A stretch of 52,433 nucleotides of DNA, from contig MPUH01000467.1 of NCBI GenBank assembly GCA_001970955.1, positions 1 through 52,433 on the forward strand. Reading direction: 5' to 3'. The position numbers and the translations under genes were made by a program. Every line of letters starts with the position of its first letter. The first letter of the stretch is position 1. Source of the stretch: Stentor coeruleus. Lineage: Eukaryota; Ciliophora; Heterotrichea; Heterotrichida; Stentoridae. Under the pieces are notes generated by a model, which was not told the DNA's origin, ran no database searches, and worked only from the letters and a program-made list of their open reading frames with translations. This document shows positions 49,482 through 52,433 of this stretch, one piece after another.

Positions 49482-51422
49482 TTATAATGTTGACTTAGAA
49501 AAATTTTCAGCAAGATGAAATGCTTCAGTCTTCAAATCTTTCTTACTACTCATAGGTGAACGTGCTGAAACCGAATTTAACTGCCCTCCTCCTTTAAATC
49601 TACTCAATTCCCCTTCTCTCTGTTTTAATTGTGTCTGTCCACTTCTTATCATATCCTTAAGTATTTTTATCTCTCTTTCTTTATCCTCAAGTTTAGCTTC
49701 AAAATTCTTCATTTCTTCAGCTAATGTTATGCGGAATTTCGCATGTGCCTGTTGTAAAGTTTTTTTCATATCATCAACATCTTTACTTAATTTTGATATA
49801 ATCGAATCTTTTTGTATTAATAGCGACTCTTTTGCCATTATATCATTTTCTAAACATTTAAGCTTAGAAATAGCTTCTTTTATTTGAGCTTCTTTGATAT
49901 TGTTATCTTTTTCTAGTTCTTGACATTTATTTTCAAACATCCCTGATCGATATTTTGTATCTTTGAGTTGCTGGTCGAAATTTGTGTATTTTAATCCTAG
50001 GGTTTCATAGTATTTTTTTGTTTCTTCCATTTTGTGTAGTAAGTCGATATTGGAATTTTGTAATTTTTGTAAGTCAGAGTTTTTTTCAGCTAGGGTTTCT
50101 CCTGTGTTTTTAGCTTTTTTTTTCAGGTCATCGATTTCTGATTCAAGAAGTTTGATTTTATCGTTCGAAGATTTTTCTTGGAGGTTTTTTTCTGTTTTTA
50201 TTGTGTTGTTGGCAATTTCAAGCTCTTTGATTCGGTCTTTCATAGTACTTTCCTGTGATTGGATGAGGCTTATTTGTCGATCTTTTTCTTTGAGTGTTGA
50301 CTCCATAGATTTAATACGGTTTTGGTATGTAAAATTTTGGTCAAGGCGCATTTTAACTTCAGCTTCTAAGGTTTTTTTGTCTTCAAGTTCATTTTTCACT
50401 ACCTGAAGTTGAGAAATTGCTTGGTTAAGTTGTTTAGTAACTGAATCTAATTCGCCTTTATATGATGATTCTTTAATATTTAACTGAGTTTCTAATTCCT
50501 TTGTTTTCCTAGCTTCCTCTCTGAGTAAAATCTGCACATCTTGGACTTTTAACGACTGCTCATAACAAACTGTTTCAAGTTTTGATTTTTGAGCTTTCAA
50601 TTCTTCATTTTCATAATTTTTTGTTTTTATTTCATTTTCTGATTTATTCAAATTCTCCTTTAGTTCTTGTAATGATTTTTGAAGCTCTTCCCCTGCTTTG
50701 ATTTTAAGATTGCATTGATAGATTGTCTCTGAAGACTTTTCTAGCTCCTGGGATAACTCAAGAGTCTTTTTATTTAAATTTGCTATACTTGTATTAGCAT
50801 TTTCATTTATCTCTTTAAGCTTTTTAATATCATTTTGTCCATCAACCAAAGCATTCTGAGTTTTCTCAAGCTCCATTTTAGTCTTTTCTTCATTTTTTAC
50901 CACATTTTCTCTATCTTTTATCAGCTTATCTCTTTCATTTTCCCACTTTTTCTTCTCATTTCTCCAGCTTGTCTCATTGTTTCTAGCTTTTTCATCCATT
51001 ATTTCCTTATCTTTCCCTAATCTTATGATATCTTCTTGAAGTTTTAATATATATTCATCTTTCTGTTTTCCATGACTATCTGGATGATTTTCTTTTAACT
51101 GTGCATCTAAGACAATAAGCCTATCATTAAGTACAGTCATCTGTCTATCTCTTAATAATACTTCTTCTTCAAGAGTTTTAAGCTTTTCTTGTAATGCTGT
51201 ATCTGAGTTTTTATCCATCATCTGGGAAACTACTTTTTGTCTGTTTCGAATTTCGTTATTTAATCCAGCAAGGAGACTTTCTTTATCTTTGATTTCTTGG
51301 CTTAGGTTTTTGTTTGAACTAGTTTTTGATGATGGAGGACGTTCTAAATTGTCTGTGGGTTCTTTTGTGCTTTCTATATTGAAAGATGGGTTTGATTTAT
51401 TTTGGGGACGGGGAGTGAACAT
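49482..51422 (-). CDS. Long coiled-coil protein, uncharacterised
   Basis: Protein of 646 aa. Residues 1-40 are Pro/Ser-rich (MFTPRPQNKSNPSFN). About 42-610 is an almost uninterrupted coiled coil rich in Lys, Glu, Leu, Asn and Gln with heptad spacing. The C terminus has a short GGGQLNSVSARSPMSSKK linker with a Ser-Pro site. No motor, membrane or enzymatic domain is visible. The composition resembles basal body or cortical coiled-coil proteins of ciliates, and SMC/myosin-tail similarity would appear in any search, so no orthologue is named. It is convergent with the zinc-finger gene. Confidence 0.85.
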   Translation of the reverse strand: MFTPRPQNKSNPSFNIESTKEPTDNLERPPSSKTSSNKNLSQEIKDKESLLAGLNNEIRNRQKVVSQMMDKNSDTALQEKLKTLEEEVLLRDRQMTVLNDRLIVLDAQLKENHPDSHGKQKDEYILKLQEDIIRLGKDKEIMDEKARNNETSWRNEKKKWENERDKLIKDRENVVKNEEKTKMELEKTQNALVDGQNDIKKLKEINENANTSIANLNKKTLELSQELEKSSETIYQCNLKIKAGEELQKSLQELKENLNKSENEIKTKNYENEELKAQKSKLETVCYEQSLKVQDVQILLREEARKTKELETQLNIKESSYKGELDSVTKQLNQAISQLQVVKNELEDKKTLEAEVKMRLDQNFTYQNRIKSMESTLKEKDRQISLIQSQESTMKDRIKELEIANNTIKTEKNLQEKSSNDKIKLLESEIDDLKKKAKNTGETLAEKNSDLQKLQNSNIDLLHKMEETKKYYETLGLKYTNFDQQLKDTKYRSGMFENKCQELEKDNNIKEAQIKEAISKLKCLENDIMAKESLLIQKDSIISKLSKDVDDMKKTLQQAHAKFRITLAEEMKNFEAKLEDKEREIKILKDMIRSGQTQLKQREGELSRFKGGGQLNSVSARSPMSSKKDLKTEAFHLAENFSKSTL

Positions 51423-52071
51423 TTATTAAATTTTATGATGATAAAAGGACTAGAGGATAAGAGTTGGGAAATGGAATTTTTGATAGGAATAATTGGGAAG
51501 ATATAAAAATAGAGAGAATTTAAACTTGGTGCATTTTAATGTATGTCTGTTCTGATAGATTAAGTTATTATTAAGTGTTGTTTGTTTAACCTTCCATTCA
51601 TATTTTCTGATAATGTCTTTTATATCAAGATAATTATAGTCACCTTTGAGCATTTGATTTCTAACAAAATTTACCTTTATAATTATTCATAATTTATCTC
51701 ATTCCTATCTTAAAACTTCTCTCTTCTTTTTATAAAACTATCCTTCCATCCTTTACTTTCCTTAATTTCTTTCTAAATAAAAAATTTCACACTCTCTATT
51801 ACCACTTTCTCCCTAAAAAATCTCTAATATAACTTTTACCAATGCACTTTGTTCCTTAATTTCTTTCTAAATAAAAAATTTCACACTCTCTATTACCACT
51901 TTCTCCCTAAAAAATCTCTAATATAACTTTTACCAATGCACTTTGCATCCTCCTAATAACCTCTATCCCAATACAACCTTAGCACCCTTCCAAACCATCT
52001 TTTTCTATAATTCCAGCTAATCCAAGCATATTTTAACTCAAGACACTGCTAAGTAAATTTATTAAAATTCA
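51423..52071. other. Divergent intergenic with a 94-bp tandem duplication
   Basis: 51423 to about 51500 is G-rich (5' flank of the minus-strand gene) and about 51650-52071 is C-rich and nearly without G, predicting a plus-strand gene start near 52072. 51758-51945 is a 94-bp duplication. No other ORF is supported. Confidence 0.5.
51758..51945. repeat. 94-bp exact tandem duplication
   Basis: 51758-51851 equals 51852-51945, without an N. It may be an assembly echo like the N-joined copies, or a real promoter-region duplication. Confidence 0.92.
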
Positions 52072-52191
52072 ATGTCAGAAACTCATAAGGTTGAATCACA
52101 GGCCAAGGGTAAAGTGCATAAGTCTCTTTTTGATCTTAAAAAATTTTTTTTTTACCTTCCAGGCTGTCTATGGCGGTCTTTATTTCATTGA
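52072..52191 (+). CDS. Possible small protein (39 aa) or start of a longer gene
   Basis: ATG at 52072 follows a long G-poor flank of the kind that precedes plus-strand genes here, and reads MSETHKVESQAKGKVHKSLF, a run of hydrophobic and aromatic residues, then TGA. A run of ten T at 52145-52154 lies inside; a one-base length error there would instead join the frame to a longer one that stays open to 52378 (TFQAVYGGLYFIDNY...). No similarity is recognised, and neither form can be chosen from sequence alone. Confidence 0.35.
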   Translation: MSETHKVESQAKGKVHKSLFDLKKFFFYLPGCLWRSLFH

Positions 52192-52433
52192 TAATTACTT
52201 AGTTCAAAAATGGTTTTTGTATGTGAGAATTTTTAATGTTAAGGTTAGGTTGGAAATAATAAGTTTGGATGGAAGAGATGTGATTTTTTTAGGTAGTTGG
52301 AGAGAAGGTTGTGTGGAAAATGAGGATTTTAGGAATTTTAGGTTTGAGAAAGGATTTGATGAAATGCAGAAGAAATGAAGGGGTGTGTGAAGAAATTATT
52401 AAGATGATTTTTTTGTGTTTTTGGTGGGTTGTT

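Noticed and set aside
1-52433. tRNA, rRNA or CRISPR elements
   Set aside because: No GTTCGA-type T-arm with a matching acceptor stem, no rRNA-like stretch and no regularly spaced short repeats were seen on either strand; the eukaryotic gene content makes CRISPR implausible.

Overview
The window looks like a macronuclear chromosome segment of a heterotrich ciliate, most likely Stentor (inference). The DNA is very AT-rich. Genes are compact and nearly intronless, yet two genes each carry an exactly 15-nt GTA...TAG intron, a hallmark of Stentor. TAA, TAG and TGA all end genes, and conserved proteins have no in-frame stops, so the standard code is used. This separates it from ciliates that read TAA/TAG as Gln.

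Layout, left to right. (1) 1-5690: two tandem copies of a locus for a small secreted DOMON-like protein, each with about 1 kb of conserved upstream DNA, separated by a gene-free spacer. (2) 6036-12877: a Rab-type GTPase convergent with a complete clathrin heavy chain gene, then a peroxisomal-type enoyl-CoA hydratase 2. (3) 13916-21829: an FCP/SCP-like HAD phosphatase, PIG-A (GPI-anchor synthesis), two unrecognised proteins (one with a hidden second exon), and the mRNA cap N7-methyltransferase. (4) 21850-27358: ribosomal protein eL18 (20 bp from the cap methyltransferase start), a pepsin-like protease, glycine cleavage H protein and ALDH7A1. (5) 28289-38211: a large LamG-like/Cys-rich repeat/multi-pass membrane receptor-like protein, a small secreted ML-like protein, and a large PAS-domain membrane protein of the ciliate TmcB-like type. 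(6) 39309-51422: a basic hypothetical protein, a full VPS13 lipid-transfer protein, a tandem CCCH zinc-finger protein and a long coiled-coil protein. A 39-codon ORF lies near the right edge.

Most genes are unrelated eukaryotic housekeeping or membrane genes, without operon logic. Membrane traffic is well represented (Rab, clathrin, VPS13).

Assembly caveat: eight single-N positions are each flanked by near-identical direct copies of 36-159 bp, so they are overlapping contig ends joined by an N, not biological repeats. They break the PAS gene and insert about 33 extra residues into VPS13. A 43-bp duplication without an N breaks the Cys-rich receptor gene. Collapsing these copies, and removing one 15-nt intron from the receptor gene, gives reading frames divisible by three (1369, 2543 and 1456 codons before the stop).

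The least explained signals are: a strong strand-specific base skew that marks gene 5' and 3' flanks and also alternates inside long genes; the conserved non-coding DNA around the duplicated DOMON genes; and a faint reverse-transcriptase-like fragment at about 13.6 kb.
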